A DNA stretch of 64,000 nucleotides from Burkholderiales bacterium (GCA_030604135.1 JAUVWL010000003.1:62001-126000); one strand, 5' to 3'; shown: positions 1-8,344, counted from the first letter of the stretch. Numbers and translations: made by a program. The notes: generated by a model from the letters alone, not told the origin.

Positions 1-42
1 GTCATCGCGTCGGCCGGTGGGCGGGCATGGGGCAGGTGTGTG

Positions 43-1038
43 TCACTCGGGCTGGATGGCCGCGGCCTTGACGGCGGCAGCCAGGTTTTCGCGTTCGCGT
101 TGCAGCAGCTGGGCAAAGGCGTCGCGCTCGACGAACAGCGGCTTCAGACCCGCGGTCTGCATGCGCGCGGCCAGTGCCGGATCGGCCAGGGTTTCGCCCA
201 TGGCGGAAGCCAGCTTGGCCACGATGGGGGCCGGCGTGCCCGTCGGGGCCAGCAGGCCGTACCAGGAGTCGACGTCGACCGCCTGCAAACCCGGCGTTTC
301 GGCCAGGGCCGGCAGCTCGGGCAAGGCGTCCCAGCGCTTTTGCGAGGTCACGCCATAAGCCTTGACCCGGTTGTCGGCAATGAAGGGCTGTGCCAGCGAC
401 AGCGGCATGACGGCCAGTTCGATGCGCCCGGCCGCCAGGTCGGTGAGCACCTGCGGGCCGTTGCGGAAGGGCACGTGCTGGATGTCCACGCCACCTGCGA
501 GCTTGATGATCTCGGCTGCCAGGTGCATGGAAGTGCCAACGCCGTCGGTGCCGTAGTTGAGCTTGCCGGGCGCCTGGCGTGCCATGGCCAGCACCTCGTT
601 GGTGCTGTTGGCACCCAGTTGGGGACTGCCGATGAGTACAAACGGCGAGCTGGCCACCGTGGCCACGGGTGCGAAGTCCTTGAGGGCGTCGTAGCGCACG
701 ATGGAGGGCTTGACCAGCGGGGCGACGTTGATCGGGCTGGCCACCGCGAACAGCAGGGTGTAGCCGTCGGCCGTGGCGCGGGCGGCGCGCTGGGTGCCGA
801 TGGTGCCCGACGCGCCGGCCACGTTCTCGACCACGAAATTCTGTTTCAGTCGTTCGCTCAGGCTCTGCAGAACCAAGCGGGCCGCCGAGTCGACGCTGCC
901 TCCGGGTGCGAAAGGAACAATCACCGTCACCGGGCGGCTCGGGTAGTCGGCGGGGGCCTGGGCCTGCACCAGGCCGGTGGCGCAGGCGAGGGCGCTTGCG
1001 ATGAACAGGCGGCGGGAGGGGGTGGTCAGCGTGAACAT
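43..1038 (-). CDS. Bug family (TctC-like) tripartite tricarboxylate transporter solute-binding protein
   Basis: Periplasmic binding protein of the Bug/TctC family, which captures small carboxylates or related solutes. The start at 1038 is supported by an AGGAG ribosome site and gives 331 residues, the usual family length. The N-terminus is a signal peptide (a hydrophobic stretch of about residues 12-25 ending AQA). The mature part begins with the family hallmark YPSRPV..VPFAPGGSVD, followed by VVENVAGASG and, further on, a YGTDGVGTSMHLAAE-type segment. No TctA/TctB membrane subunits lie nearby, so it is an orphan binding protein, as is common in Burkholderiales. It is divergent from a GntR/HutC regulator with a palindrome between them, so that regulator probably controls it. 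The ligand cannot be inferred. Confidence 0.9.
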   Translation of the reverse strand: MFTLTTPSRRLFIASALACATGLVQAQAPADYPSRPVTVIVPFAPGGSVDSAARLVLQSLSERLKQNFVVENVAGASGTIGTQRAARATADGYTLLFAVASPINVAPLVKPSIVRYDALKDFAPVATVASSPFVLIGSPQLGANSTNEVLAMARQAPGKLNYGTDGVGTSMHLAAEIIKLAGGVDIQHVPFRNGPQVLTDLAAGRIELAVMPLSLAQPFIADNRVKAYGVTSQKRWDALPELPALAETPGLQAVDVDSWYGLLAPTGTPAPIVAKLASAMGETLADPALAARMQTAGLKPLFVERDAFAQLLQRERENLAAAVKAAAIQPE

Positions 1039-1092
1039 GGGACACTCCTGTCTGGACAAAAGGGAACGCGAGGCACCATACTGGTGAGCATT

Positions 1093-1112
1093 TAACTTGA
1101 TATAACAAGTTA
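1093..1112. promoter_or_regulatory. Probable GntR/HutC-type operator
   Basis: Perfect inverted repeat TAACTTG-ATATAA-CAAGTTA midway between the divergent Bug gene (start 1038) and the GntR/UTRA gene (start 1153). The core CTTGATATAACAAG closely resembles operators of the HutC subfamily, which carry CTTG/CAAG arms around TATA. Its position allows the adjacent regulator to control both genes. Confidence 0.65.
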
Positions 1113-1152
1113 TGACAAGACAAGCAAACTTCGGGCCAGTGAGGAGGTGAGG

Positions 1153-1902
1153 GTGGCTGAACTGAACAGAGGCGTGGTACCGCCCGACGGCTCCCACCTC
1201 ACCTTGCGCGCGCGCCTGCGCGAGAGTCTGCGCCAGCAGATCGTTGGCGGCCACTGGAAAACCGACGACCGGCTGCCCAGCGAAAACGAGCTGATGCAAA
1301 GCACCGGCATGAGCCGCATCACGGTGCGCCAGGCGCTGGCCGACCTGGCGGCGGACGGGCTGATCGTGCGTGTGCAGGGCAAAGGTTCGTTTGTGGCACC
1401 GGCACCGGTGCGCCAGGAGCTCTCGCGCCTGCAAGGCCTGTCGGAGGCCCTGGCCCATCAGGGACGGGCGGTGCACACCCGTGTGCTGTTTCTGGGTGCA
1501 TCCGTCTGGCCGGCCCGGGTGGCCGAGGCCATGGGCACCGAATCAGGTACTCCCTGCGTGGAGCTGCGGACGCTGCGTTTTGCCGACGGCCGCCCGCTCT
1601 CGTTCAACACCACCTGGATCGATCAGTCGGTGGGACAGGGCATCGACGTGCAGGCGCTGGAGGGCACCGACCTGCTCACCCTTTACGAAACCGGGCACCC
1701 GCTGCGCGTGGCGCAGGCCTGGGTGGACATCCGGGCTGCCCTGGCCACCCCCGAGCAAGGCCAGCAGCTGCAGCTGGGCGCACCCGCGGCCGTGCTGCAG
1801 GTGGACCGCAGCGTGTTCGCGGCGGCGGGCCGACCGCTGCACTTCGAGTCCAGCGTCTACCGGGCCGACGCCTTCACCTACCGGTTGGAACTGGCGCGCT
1901 GA
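1153..1902 (+). CDS. GntR family transcriptional regulator, HutC subfamily (UTRA domain)
   Basis: One-component repressor. An N-terminal winged helix-turn-helix (about residues 15-80, with LPSENELMQSTGMSRITVRQAL-like sequence) is followed by a UTRA ligand-binding domain (about residues 95-245, ending in the typical YRADAFTYRLEL). I chose the GTG at 1153 because GAGGAG at 1141-1146 is correctly spaced for it. An in-frame GTG at 1147 is possible but lies too close to that site. The gene is divergent from the Bug binding protein, and a HutC-like palindrome lies at 1093-1112. Likely role: ligand-responsive repression of the binding-protein gene and of itself. Confidence 0.88.
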   Translation: MAELNRGVVPPDGSHLTLRARLRESLRQQIVGGHWKTDDRLPSENELMQSTGMSRITVRQALADLAADGLIVRVQGKGSFVAPAPVRQELSRLQGLSEALAHQGRAVHTRVLFLGASVWPARVAEAMGTESGTPCVELRTLRFADGRPLSFNTTWIDQSVGQGIDVQALEGTDLLTLYETGHPLRVAQAWVDIRAALATPEQGQQLQLGAPAAVLQVDRSVFAAAGRPLHFESSVYRADAFTYRLELAR

Positions 1903-1913
1903 CCCCGGTACTT

Positions 1914-1964
1914 CCCACACAAACCCGATCGATTCCCCACACAAACCCCATCATCCCCACAAAC
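1914..1964 (+). repeat. Direct repeats in the leader of the sortase operon
   Basis: CCCACACAAACCC occurs at 1914-1926 and again, identically, at 1936-1948. A degenerate copy (CCCACAAAC) follows at 1956-1964. The 22- and 20-bp periods put the copies on the same face of the helix, as expected for tandem binding of a response regulator. The array lies in the 106-bp gap before the sortase target gene. CreB, encoded downstream, is an obvious candidate binder, but the sequence is not the E. coli cre tag. Confidence 0.5.
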
Positions 1965-2008
1965 AGGCCAGCGAACATTCCCTGCACAACAACACAGGAG
2001 CGTTCGTC

Positions 2009-4009
2009 ATGCTGAGATGGTTTGGTTTCCTCATGGTGCTGCTGGGTCTGCTGGGTCGCACCGGCCTGGCCAGCGCCACACCCGCCCACATCAACACCTG
2101 GCTCAACGACGCCGGCACCGGCGCCCTGCTGCTGCAGGTCGACGCCGAGCAGGGCTGGCAGCCGGCCTTGTTGCTGGACACCCGCTTCGACGTGCAGGTC
2201 AGCGGTCCGGTGGCGCGGGTCAAGGTCGAGCAGCGCTTTCGCAACACGCTCGACGGTTTTGCCGAAGGCGTGTACGCGTTTCCGCTGGCCGAGCGGGCTG
2301 GCGTGCACGGCATGCAGATGCAGATCGGCGAGCGGCGCATCGTTGGCCGCATCGAAGAGAAGGCCCGGGCGCGGCAGATCTTCGAGCAGGCGAGGGCGCA
2401 AGGCCAGGCCGCGGCGCTGGTGGAGCAGCGCCGGCCCAACATCTTCAGCACATCGGTGGCCAACATCGAGCCGGGGCGCGACATTGTGGTGAGCCTGGAG
2501 TACACCGAGCTGCTGGTGCCCGACGGCACGCGCCTCTCGCTGCGCCTGCCGCTGACCATGACGCCGCGCTACCAGCCCCGGCCGGTGGTCCATGCCGAAA
2601 ACCCCGCACCGGCGCCGACGCACGACCTGGGCGCACCGGAAGGGCCGATCCTGCCGCCGGGTGTGGCGCCGGCCGGATCGCACCGCACCCGAATGAGCCT
2701 GCAGCTGGACGCCGGGCAGCCGCTGGCCAGCCTGGCCAGCCCCAGCCATGCGATTCGGATGCGCGCCGACGGGCAGCGACACCGCATCGAGCTGGAAACC
2801 GAGGTCGTGCCGATGGACCGCGACTTCGTGCTGAACTGGCAGCTGCAGGGCGGTACGTCCAGCCGTGTCAACGTGTTTGCCGAACGCGTGGACGGCGAGC
2901 TGCACGCGCTGCTCATGCTCATGCCCGGTGAACTGCCTGCGAAAGCCGAACGCCGGCCGCGCGAAGTGATTCTGATCGTCGACACCTCCGGCTCGATGCA
3001 GGGCGAGCGCATGCGCCAGGCCAGACAAAGCCTGATCTATGCACTTGGTCGTCTGCAGCCCGAGGACCGTTTCAACGTGCTGGAGTTCAACCACCAGCAC
3101 AGCATGCTGTACCGCGACCTGCAGCCCGCCAATGCCCGCAACCTCGACGAGGCCAAGGCCTGGGTCGGCCGGCTGCAGGCCAGTGGGGGCACCGAGATGC
3201 TGCCGGTGCTGCGCGATGCGCTGGCGATACCGGGTGACCCGGGCTACCTGCGCCAGGTCATCTTCATCACCGACGGTTCGGTCAGCAACGAGGCCGACAT
3301 CCTGACCCTGATCGAGCGCCGCCGGCACCGCGCACGCCTGTTCACGGTGGGCATTGGCGCCGCACCCAACAGCTACCTGCTGCGCAAGTCGGCCGAGCTG
3401 GGCCGGGGCAGTTACAACTTCATCGCCGATTCGAACGAGGTGGAGGCGCAGATGGCGCTGCTGTTCGAGAAGCTGGAGCGCCCGGTGCTGACCGACCTGC
3501 GGCTGGTGCTGCCCGAGGGCATCGAGGCCGACCACGGTCCGCAGGAGCTGCCCGACCTGTACGCCGGCCAGCCGCTGCTGGTGGCCATGAAGCTCAACGA
3601 CATGCCCGCCCACCTGACCCTGCATGGCCGCCAGCCCGGACCCTGGCAGCAGCGCTTCACCCTGCCCGCCGAGCAGGCCCACGCGGGTGCCGGTGTGCTG
3701 TGGGCGCGCCAGAAGATCGAAGGGCTGATGGACCAGCTGAGCCAGGGCAAGGACGAGGAAACGGTGCGCCAGCAGGTGCTGCCGGTGGCCCTGAAGCACC
3801 GCCTGCTCAGCGCTTACACCAGCTTCGTGGCGGTGGACGAGGTGCCGGTCCGCCCGACCGACCAGGCCCTGCACGGCGAAGCGGTGGGCAACCTCAACCC
3901 GGAGGACCACCAGTATCCCCAGACCTCGCTGGGTCTGCTGCAGAAGTGGGTTCTGGCCCTGCTGCTGGGTCTGATGGCCGTCATGCTGCTGCGGCGGAGG
4001 ACCGCATGA
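2009..4009 (+). CDS. Sortase target protein with VIT and VWA domains (proteobacterial dedicated sortase system)
   Basis: Substrate of the class GN sortase encoded next to it. The start at 2009 has ACAGGAG at the right spacing and gives 666 residues; the open frame upstream is a shadow of the GntR gene. Order of parts: signal peptide (about 1-24), VIT (inter-alpha-trypsin inhibitor N-terminal) domain (about 25-170), VWA domain (about 315-490) with an intact MIDAS motif DTSGS at about residue 323, then a C-terminal sorting tail. The tail has PQTS at about residues 637-640, then a hydrophobic helix and RRR. This is an LPXTG-like signal as expected for marine-type sortase targets. The gene overlaps the sortase gene by 4 bases (ATGA). 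Likely location: periplasm or outer surface; the function of the target family is unknown. Confidence 0.9.
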   Translation: MLRWFGFLMVLLGLLGRTGLASATPAHINTWLNDAGTGALLLQVDAEQGWQPALLLDTRFDVQVSGPVARVKVEQRFRNTLDGFAEGVYAFPLAERAGVHGMQMQIGERRIVGRIEEKARARQIFEQARAQGQAAALVEQRRPNIFSTSVANIEPGRDIVVSLEYTELLVPDGTRLSLRLPLTMTPRYQPRPVVHAENPAPAPTHDLGAPEGPILPPGVAPAGSHRTRMSLQLDAGQPLASLASPSHAIRMRADGQRHRIELETEVVPMDRDFVLNWQLQGGTSSRVNVFAERVDGELHALLMLMPGELPAKAERRPREVILIVDTSGSMQGERMRQARQSLIYALGRLQPEDRFNVLEFNHQHSMLYRDLQPANARNLDEAKAWVGRLQASGGTEMLPVLRDALAIPGDPGYLRQVIFITDGSVSNEADILTLIERRRHRARLFTVGIGAAPNSYLLRKSAELGRGSYNFIADSNEVEAQMALLFEKLERPVLTDLRLVLPEGIEADHGPQELPDLYAGQPLLVAMKLNDMPAHLTLHGRQPGPWQQRFTLPAEQAHAGAGVLWARQKIEGLMDQLSQGKDEETVRQQVLPVALKHRLLSAYTSFVAVDEVPVRPTDQALHGEAVGNLNPEDHQYPQTSLGLLQKWVLALLLGLMAVMLLRRRTA

Positions 4010-4581
4010 GCTGGCGCTGGCGTATGGGCCTGGCGGGCCTGCTGATGCTGGTGTCGCTGGGTCTGGCCGGGCAGGCCCTCTGGTTGCAGGCCAAGGCCGT
4101 GCTGGCCCAGCACCTGATTGCCGACGCCTGGGAGCACAGCCTGCGCACCGGCCAGCCGGTCAAGCCCTGGCGCTGGGCCGACACCTGGCCGGTGGCGCGC
4201 CTGACCGAGCCGGGTGGTCGGCACCACCATGTGCTGGCCAGCGTGAGCGGCCAGGCGCTGGCCTTCGGCCCCGGCCACCACCCGGCCAGCGCCCAACCGG
4301 GCGAGGCCGCCACGGTGTTGCTGGCAGGACACCAGGACAGCCACTTCGCCTTTCTGCAGCAGTTGCAGCCCGGTGACCGGCTGAAGCTGCAGGATGTCCG
4401 GGGCACCGTGCATGTGTACCGCGTCGGTCAGCGGCAGGTGGTGGACAGCACGCAGCAGCCCATGCAGTTTCAAAAAGGGCGTGCCGAGTTGCGCCTGGTC
4501 ACCTGCTATCCCTTTGCCTCGCTGCAGAGCGGTGGCCCACTGCGTTATGTGGTCAGCGCCTGGCTGGAGCCGGCCGCATGA
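4006..4581 (+). CDS. Class GN sortase
   Basis: Cysteine transpeptidase of the Gram-negative class GN type, normally dedicated to a single neighbouring VIT/VWA target. It has 191 residues. One N-terminal membrane helix (about residues 8-30) is followed by the sortase barrel. The catalytic residues are visible: His109 in LLAGHQDSHF, Cys167 in LRLVTCYPF and Arg180 in GGPLRYVV. The start overlaps the stop of the target gene (ATGA), so translation is coupled. The creB and creC genes follow on the same strand with a 62-bp gap, which suggests one transcription unit. The periplasmic active site fits a signal-anchored protein. No other sortase or target gene is seen in the window. Confidence 0.93.
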   Translation: MSWRWRMGLAGLLMLVSLGLAGQALWLQAKAVLAQHLIADAWEHSLRTGQPVKPWRWADTWPVARLTEPGGRHHHVLASVSGQALAFGPGHHPASAQPGEAATVLLAGHQDSHFAFLQQLQPGDRLKLQDVRGTVHVYRVGQRQVVDSTQQPMQFQKGRAELRLVTCYPFASLQSGGPLRYVVSAWLEPAA

Positions 4582-4643
4582 GGCGTCAGGCGTGCTCGGC
4601 AAAGGCGCCACAATCGGCACAGACGGACAAGAAGGCGGAACCC

Positions 4644-5360
4644 ATGGGTGAGCGCATACTGATCATCGAAGACGAGGCGGCCATTGCCGATGCACTGGTC
4701 TATGCCCTGGGCAGCGACGGTTTCGAGGTGCACTGGTGCCAGCTGGGCCGCGACGGTCTGGACTGGCTGCAGCGCCAGCCGGTCGACCTGCTGGTGCTGG
4801 ACGTGGGGCTGCCCGACACCAGCGGCTTCGAGCTGTGCCGCCAGATCCGGCAGTTCTCGGCGGTGCCGGTGGTGTTTCTGACCGCGCGCAAGGAAGAGGT
4901 CGACCGCATCGTCGGGCTGGAGATCGGCGCCGACGACTACGTGGTCAAGCCCTTCAGCCCGCGAGAGATCTCGGCGCGGGTGCGCGCCATTTTGCGGCGC
5001 AGCCAGGGCAGGGTGGTCATCCAGCCGGCCCCGGCGGCGGCCGATGCGCCCCCGGCCCTGTTCGAGCACGACCCGCCGCGCAAGCGCATTCGCTACCAGG
5101 GCCACTGGCTGGACCTGACACGCTACGAATACCTGGTGCTCAGTGCGCTGCTACGGCACCCCGAGCATGTGCTCAGCCGCGAGCAACTGATGGACTCGGC
5201 CTGGGACGACCCGTCGGCCAATTTCGACCGGGTGGTCGACACCCACATCAAGGGCATACGCGCCAAACTCAAGCGCATCGACCCGGCGCACGACCCCATC
5301 GTCACCCACCGAGGGCTGGGCTACAGCCTGGACATGGGCACCGGGCAGCCGCGCACATGA
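4644..5360 (+). CDS. creB: Two-component response regulator CreB-like (OmpR family)
   Basis: DNA-binding response regulator of 238 residues. The receiver domain (about 1-120) has the acidic pair ED in the first loop, phosphoacceptor Asp53 in LLVLDVGLPD and a conserved Lys at about 103 in DDYVVKPFSPREI. An OmpR/PhoB winged helix (about 140-235) follows. Stretches such as DVGLPDTSGFELCRQ, FLTAR.EEVDR and GLEIGADDYV.KPFSPRE match E. coli CreB closely. The start at 4644 is preceded by AAGGCGGAA; an upstream in-frame extension is less likely. It overlaps creC by 4 bases. Dedicated marine-type sortase systems also carry a response regulator and kinase, but this pair looks specifically CreBC-like. 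Direct repeats before the sortase target gene (1914-1964) may be its binding sites. Confidence 0.88.
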   Translation: MGERILIIEDEAAIADALVYALGSDGFEVHWCQLGRDGLDWLQRQPVDLLVLDVGLPDTSGFELCRQIRQFSAVPVVFLTARKEEVDRIVGLEIGADDYVVKPFSPREISARVRAILRRSQGRVVIQPAPAAADAPPALFEHDPPRKRIRYQGHWLDLTRYEYLVLSALLRHPEHVLSREQLMDSAWDDPSANFDRVVDTHIKGIRAKLKRIDPAHDPIVTHRGLGYSLDMGTGQPRT

Positions 5361-6802
5361 GACTGGGCTACAGGGTCTTCATCGCATGGTTCCTGCTGGC
5401 CGGCGTCGGCACGCTGCTGTTCTATCACAGCATCATCAACCAGCTGCCCTCGTCCATGCGGCAGGCCAGCGAAGAGGTGCTGGTCGACAGCAGCCAGCTG
5501 CTGGCCGAGCTGGCGTCCCTGCACTGGGAGAGCGACTTCGTGCCCGGCTCGCCCTTCAGCGAGGCGCTGGAGCGCTACCGCCAGCGCCCGGTCAAGGCCA
5601 CCATCTGGTCGCGCGAGAAGACCCGCACCGAGCTGGTGGTCTACATCACCGACCGGCAGGGCATGGTCCTGTTCCACACCGAGCCGGGACAGATGGGGCA
5701 GGACTACTCGCGCTGGCGCGACGTGGCCATGACCCTGCGAGGCGAATACGGTGCCCGCACCACCCGAACCGACCCGAACGATGAGACCAGCAGCACCATG
5801 TTTGTGGCGGCGCCGGTCATGGGTCCAGACGGTCTGTATGGCGTGCTCAGCGTGGGGCAGCCCACGGCCAACCTGCAGCCCTTCATCACCCTGGCCAACG
5901 CGCATTTCTGGCAGCGTGGTGGCCTGATCCTGCTGGCGGCGCTGTTGCTCGGCGGCGCGCTCGCCTACTGGCTCACGCGCTCCATCCGCCGCCTGGTCGA
6001 CTATGTGGAGCGGGTGCGCCACGGCGGGCGGGCCAGCCTGCCGGTGCTGGGCGAGCCCGAACTGGACCGCCTGGCCCAGGCCACCGAGGCCATGCGCGAG
6101 GAGATCGACGGCAAGGCCTATGTGGAGAACTACGTCCACACCCTGACCCACGAGATGAAGTCGCCGCTGTCGGCCATTCGCGGCGCGGCCGAGCTGCTGC
6201 AGGAAAACGACCTGCCCGACGACGCGCGCCAGCGCTTCACCCGCAACATCGACGCCGAGTCCGATCGCCTTCAGCGACTGATCGACAAGCTGCTGTCGCT
6301 GGCCCGGGTGGAAAAGCGCCAGCACCTGGAGGGTGTCGAGCGCATCGACCTGCGCCAGTTGCTCGATCAGGAGCTGCAGGCCAAGCAGAGCCTGGTCAGC
6401 CGCAAGCAGCTGCGGGTGGACGTGCAGGTGGCCGACGGCTTGCTGCTGGAGGCCGAGCGCTTCCTGCTGGAGCAGGCGCTGAGCAATCTGCTGGACAACG
6501 CCATCGACTTCACGCCCGAGGGCGGGCGCCTGTTCGTGCGGGCGGCACAGACACCCGGCGGCCAGGCGCAGATCGGCATCCTGAACGAAGGGCCTGCGGT
6601 GCCCGACTACGCCATCGATCGTGTGTTCGAGCGCTTTTATTCGCTGCCCCGGCCGGACAGCCAGCGCAAGAGCACCGGTCTGGGTCTGAGTCTGGTGCAG
6701 GAGGTGGCGCAACTGCACCGCGGCACGGTGCAGCTGTGCAATGTGCCCGGTCAGGGTGTGCGGGTGGACCTGACGCTGCCGCTGACGCAGCGCGCCACGT
6801 GA
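5357..6802 (+). CDS. creC: Two-component sensor histidine kinase CreC-like
   Basis: Membrane sensor kinase of 481 residues, close to the 474 of E. coli CreC. Helix 1 (about 6-28) and helix 2 (about 186-207) flank a periplasmic sensor domain. That domain contains the CreC signature GQDYSRWRDVAMTLRGEYGAR and a MFVAAPVM..LYGVLSVG segment. HAMP, HisKA (His265 in YVHTLTHEMKSPLSAIRGA) and HATPase (N box NLLDNAIDFTPEGG, then FERFYSLPR and STGLGLSL) follow. It is translationally coupled to creB. No creD-like gene follows; the next gene is convergent. CreC in E. coli responds to carbon and metabolic status. Here the pair is tied to a sortase operon, so the signal could instead be envelope-related (inference). 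Confidence 0.88.
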   Translation: MRLGYRVFIAWFLLAGVGTLLFYHSIINQLPSSMRQASEEVLVDSSQLLAELASLHWESDFVPGSPFSEALERYRQRPVKATIWSREKTRTELVVYITDRQGMVLFHTEPGQMGQDYSRWRDVAMTLRGEYGARTTRTDPNDETSSTMFVAAPVMGPDGLYGVLSVGQPTANLQPFITLANAHFWQRGGLILLAALLLGGALAYWLTRSIRRLVDYVERVRHGGRASLPVLGEPELDRLAQATEAMREEIDGKAYVENYVHTLTHEMKSPLSAIRGAAELLQENDLPDDARQRFTRNIDAESDRLQRLIDKLLSLARVEKRQHLEGVERIDLRQLLDQELQAKQSLVSRKQLRVDVQVADGLLLEAERFLLEQALSNLLDNAIDFTPEGGRLFVRAAQTPGGQAQIGILNEGPAVPDYAIDRVFERFYSLPRPDSQRKSTGLGLSLVQEVAQLHRGTVQLCNVPGQGVRVDLTLPLTQRAT

Positions 6803-6814
6803 TTCGAGCGGTGG

Positions 6815-7681
6815 TCAGAGACCGGTCATGGCCCGCCAGCCGGGCCAGCCCTCGCGCGCAATGGCGAACTTGCGGGTCGATGCGTTCCACGAACGGCCTT
6901 CGGCCATGGCCTGGGCAAAGCCCTGCGGGTCGGTCACGCGGGTGCCGCCCAGCAAGGTGACACCGCGCTCGAACAAGGGGTCGGGCCAGAGTCCGGCCGA
7001 AGGTCCGATGACCGCAAAGCGGGTGGCTTTCGGCGCGGCCGCCAGCATCTCGTCCAGCGTGTCGTTCAGCAGCATGGTCGAGGTACCCACCACCACATTG
7101 CAGTCGGCCAGCAGGCCACGGTCCAGCCCGATGCGCACCTGCGGAAACCGCGCCTGCTGGCGCGCCACCATTTCGGCGTTCATCTCGACCACACTCAGGC
7201 GCCCGCCGGCTTCGGCCACGCGGTGCACCAGTGGCGGAAAGAAACCGATCATGCCCAGGTGGTCGTGCGGGCCCAGTTGCACGTCGCCCAGCGAGTTGCC
7301 GGCCGGCGGCGGCTCGTAGCCGGTGCGGCGCCAGACCGAGTCGGTCAGCGCATTGACCGCGGCCAGGGCCAGCGCGCGCTCCACCGGGCTGCCGCCGATC
7401 AGGCCGCGCGCCAGTGGCAGCGGGTCGGCACCGGCCAGGGGCTCTGCCAGGCCCCCGTGGGACTGCAGCAAGCCCGCCAGCGAATTGCCCAGCAGCACAT
7501 AGGACAAACCGAAGGCGCCGTCCTCCAGTTCAAGCGCGCAGAACTCGGCGTCGTGCTCGCCCGGCTGCACCTCGTGCCTGGGCAGGTGCAGGCGGCGCAC
7601 GCGCGGGGCGGGCCAGCGGCTGGCGATGTGGTCGATCTGGCGCAGCAGGGCCTGGGCCACCGGGCTTGTGGGTGCGATCAT
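6815..7681 (-). CDS. DUF364 family protein (putative heavy-metal chelation, Rossmann-like)
   Basis: A 288-residue cytoplasmic protein without signal or membrane segments. The N-terminal half resembles DUF4213 and the C-terminal half DUF364 (Rossmann-like, annotated in Pfam as putative heavy-metal chelation). Family features seen are VGMIGFFPPLV-like HLGMIGFFPPLVHRV, the acidic VVEMN after it, VVVGTSTMLLNDTLDEML and FAVIGPSAGLWPDPLFERGV. These proteins are often found with metal uptake or cofactor genes, but no such partner is nearby. The gene is convergent with creC (12-bp gap). It starts at an ATG with no strong ribosome site. Function unknown beyond the family assignment. Confidence 0.75.
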   Translation of the reverse strand: MIAPTSPVAQALLRQIDHIASRWPAPRVRRLHLPRHEVQPGEHDAEFCALELEDGAFGLSYVLLGNSLAGLLQSHGGLAEPLAGADPLPLARGLIGGSPVERALALAAVNALTDSVWRRTGYEPPPAGNSLGDVQLGPHDHLGMIGFFPPLVHRVAEAGGRLSVVEMNAEMVARQQARFPQVRIGLDRGLLADCNVVVGTSTMLLNDTLDEMLAAAPKATRFAVIGPSAGLWPDPLFERGVTLLGGTRVTDPQGFAQAMAEGRSWNASTRKFAIAREGWPGWRAMTGL

Positions 7682-7747
7682 GGAACGATGGTAGCCGCCT
7701 GCCCCCCAGGTGCCCAGGGGCAGACTGTTGCAGCTTGAGAAATGTGA

Positions 7748-8344
7748 TCAGTCGGGCCGGTCGGCCGCGCGCACCAGCCGCAGCATCATGGGTGTGCGGC
7801 GCGAGATGTCACCGCGCATCTCGGCGGTGCCGGTGTTGACCACCCAGCCGTTTTCGAGATCCAGCTGTTGCCCACCAGCGCCACCGGCCGGGCCGCGTGC
7901 GATGTTCTCGTAGGCATAGGGGTTGAACTGCTGACGCAAGACCGAGGTGGTGGCCGACCAGGTCCAGCCCAGGCTGGCATCGGGCAGCAGGGCGGTCTGC
8001 CCGGCATCGACCGCGCGCTGGTTGTGCTGGCTGATGAACTGCAGCTCGCGGGCGGTGGGCAGGCGCCAGCGCACGCCCTCCGCCTGGCTGCGGCGGCGCG
8101 CCTGTTCCACGGCCTGGGGGTAGTCCAGGTACAGCGGTGTGCCGGTGCAGGTGCGGCCGTTCCAGCGCATGCCCTCGACACAGCGCTGCCACAGCAGGCG
8201 CGCGCCCGCCTGCAGCACCAGTTGGCCGTCGGTGGAAACCCCCCAATCGACGGCGGGGTTGCTTGGGGCGGTCTGGGCCAGGGCAGGGCCAATCAGGCAG
8301 GCGACGGCCAGCCAGGTGCAGCAGAGGGTTCGGATGCGGTGCAT
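7748..8344 (-). CDS. Secreted DUF1566 (Lcl C-terminal-like) domain protein
   Basis: 198 residues. An N-terminal signal peptide (hydrophobic residues of about 7-23, cleavage after ALAQ) is followed by a DUF1566-type domain. Its hallmarks are LLWQRC, a middle RWRLPTARELQFI motif and a GWTWSATTS motif. Family members are exported and often cell-surface or host-contact proteins; the exact role is unknown. Cysteines in RCVEGMRWNGRTCTG could form a disulfide. I chose the ATG at 8344 over a TTG two codons upstream. It is a single gene on the minus strand, ending 66 bp before the start of the DUF364 gene. Confidence 0.7.
   Translation of the reverse strand: MHRIRTLCCTWLAVACLIGPALAQTAPSNPAVDWGVSTDGQLVLQAGARLLWQRCVEGMRWNGRTCTGTPLYLDYPQAVEQARRRSQAEGVRWRLPTARELQFISQHNQRAVDAGQTALLPDASLGWTWSATTSVLRQQFNPYAYENIARGPAGGAGGQQLDLENGWVVNTGTAEMRGDISRRTPMMLRLVRAADRPD

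Noticed and set aside
1874..3910. Very long open frame on the minus strand opposite the sortase target
   Set aside because: A shadow of the plus-strand gene caused by high GC; no ribosome site and histidine/glutamine-rich nonsense composition.
7697..7733. Possible hairpin CTGCCCC / GGGGCAG between the DUF364 and DUF1566 genes as terminator
   Set aside because: No T-run follows on the relevant strand, so a terminator call is not supported.
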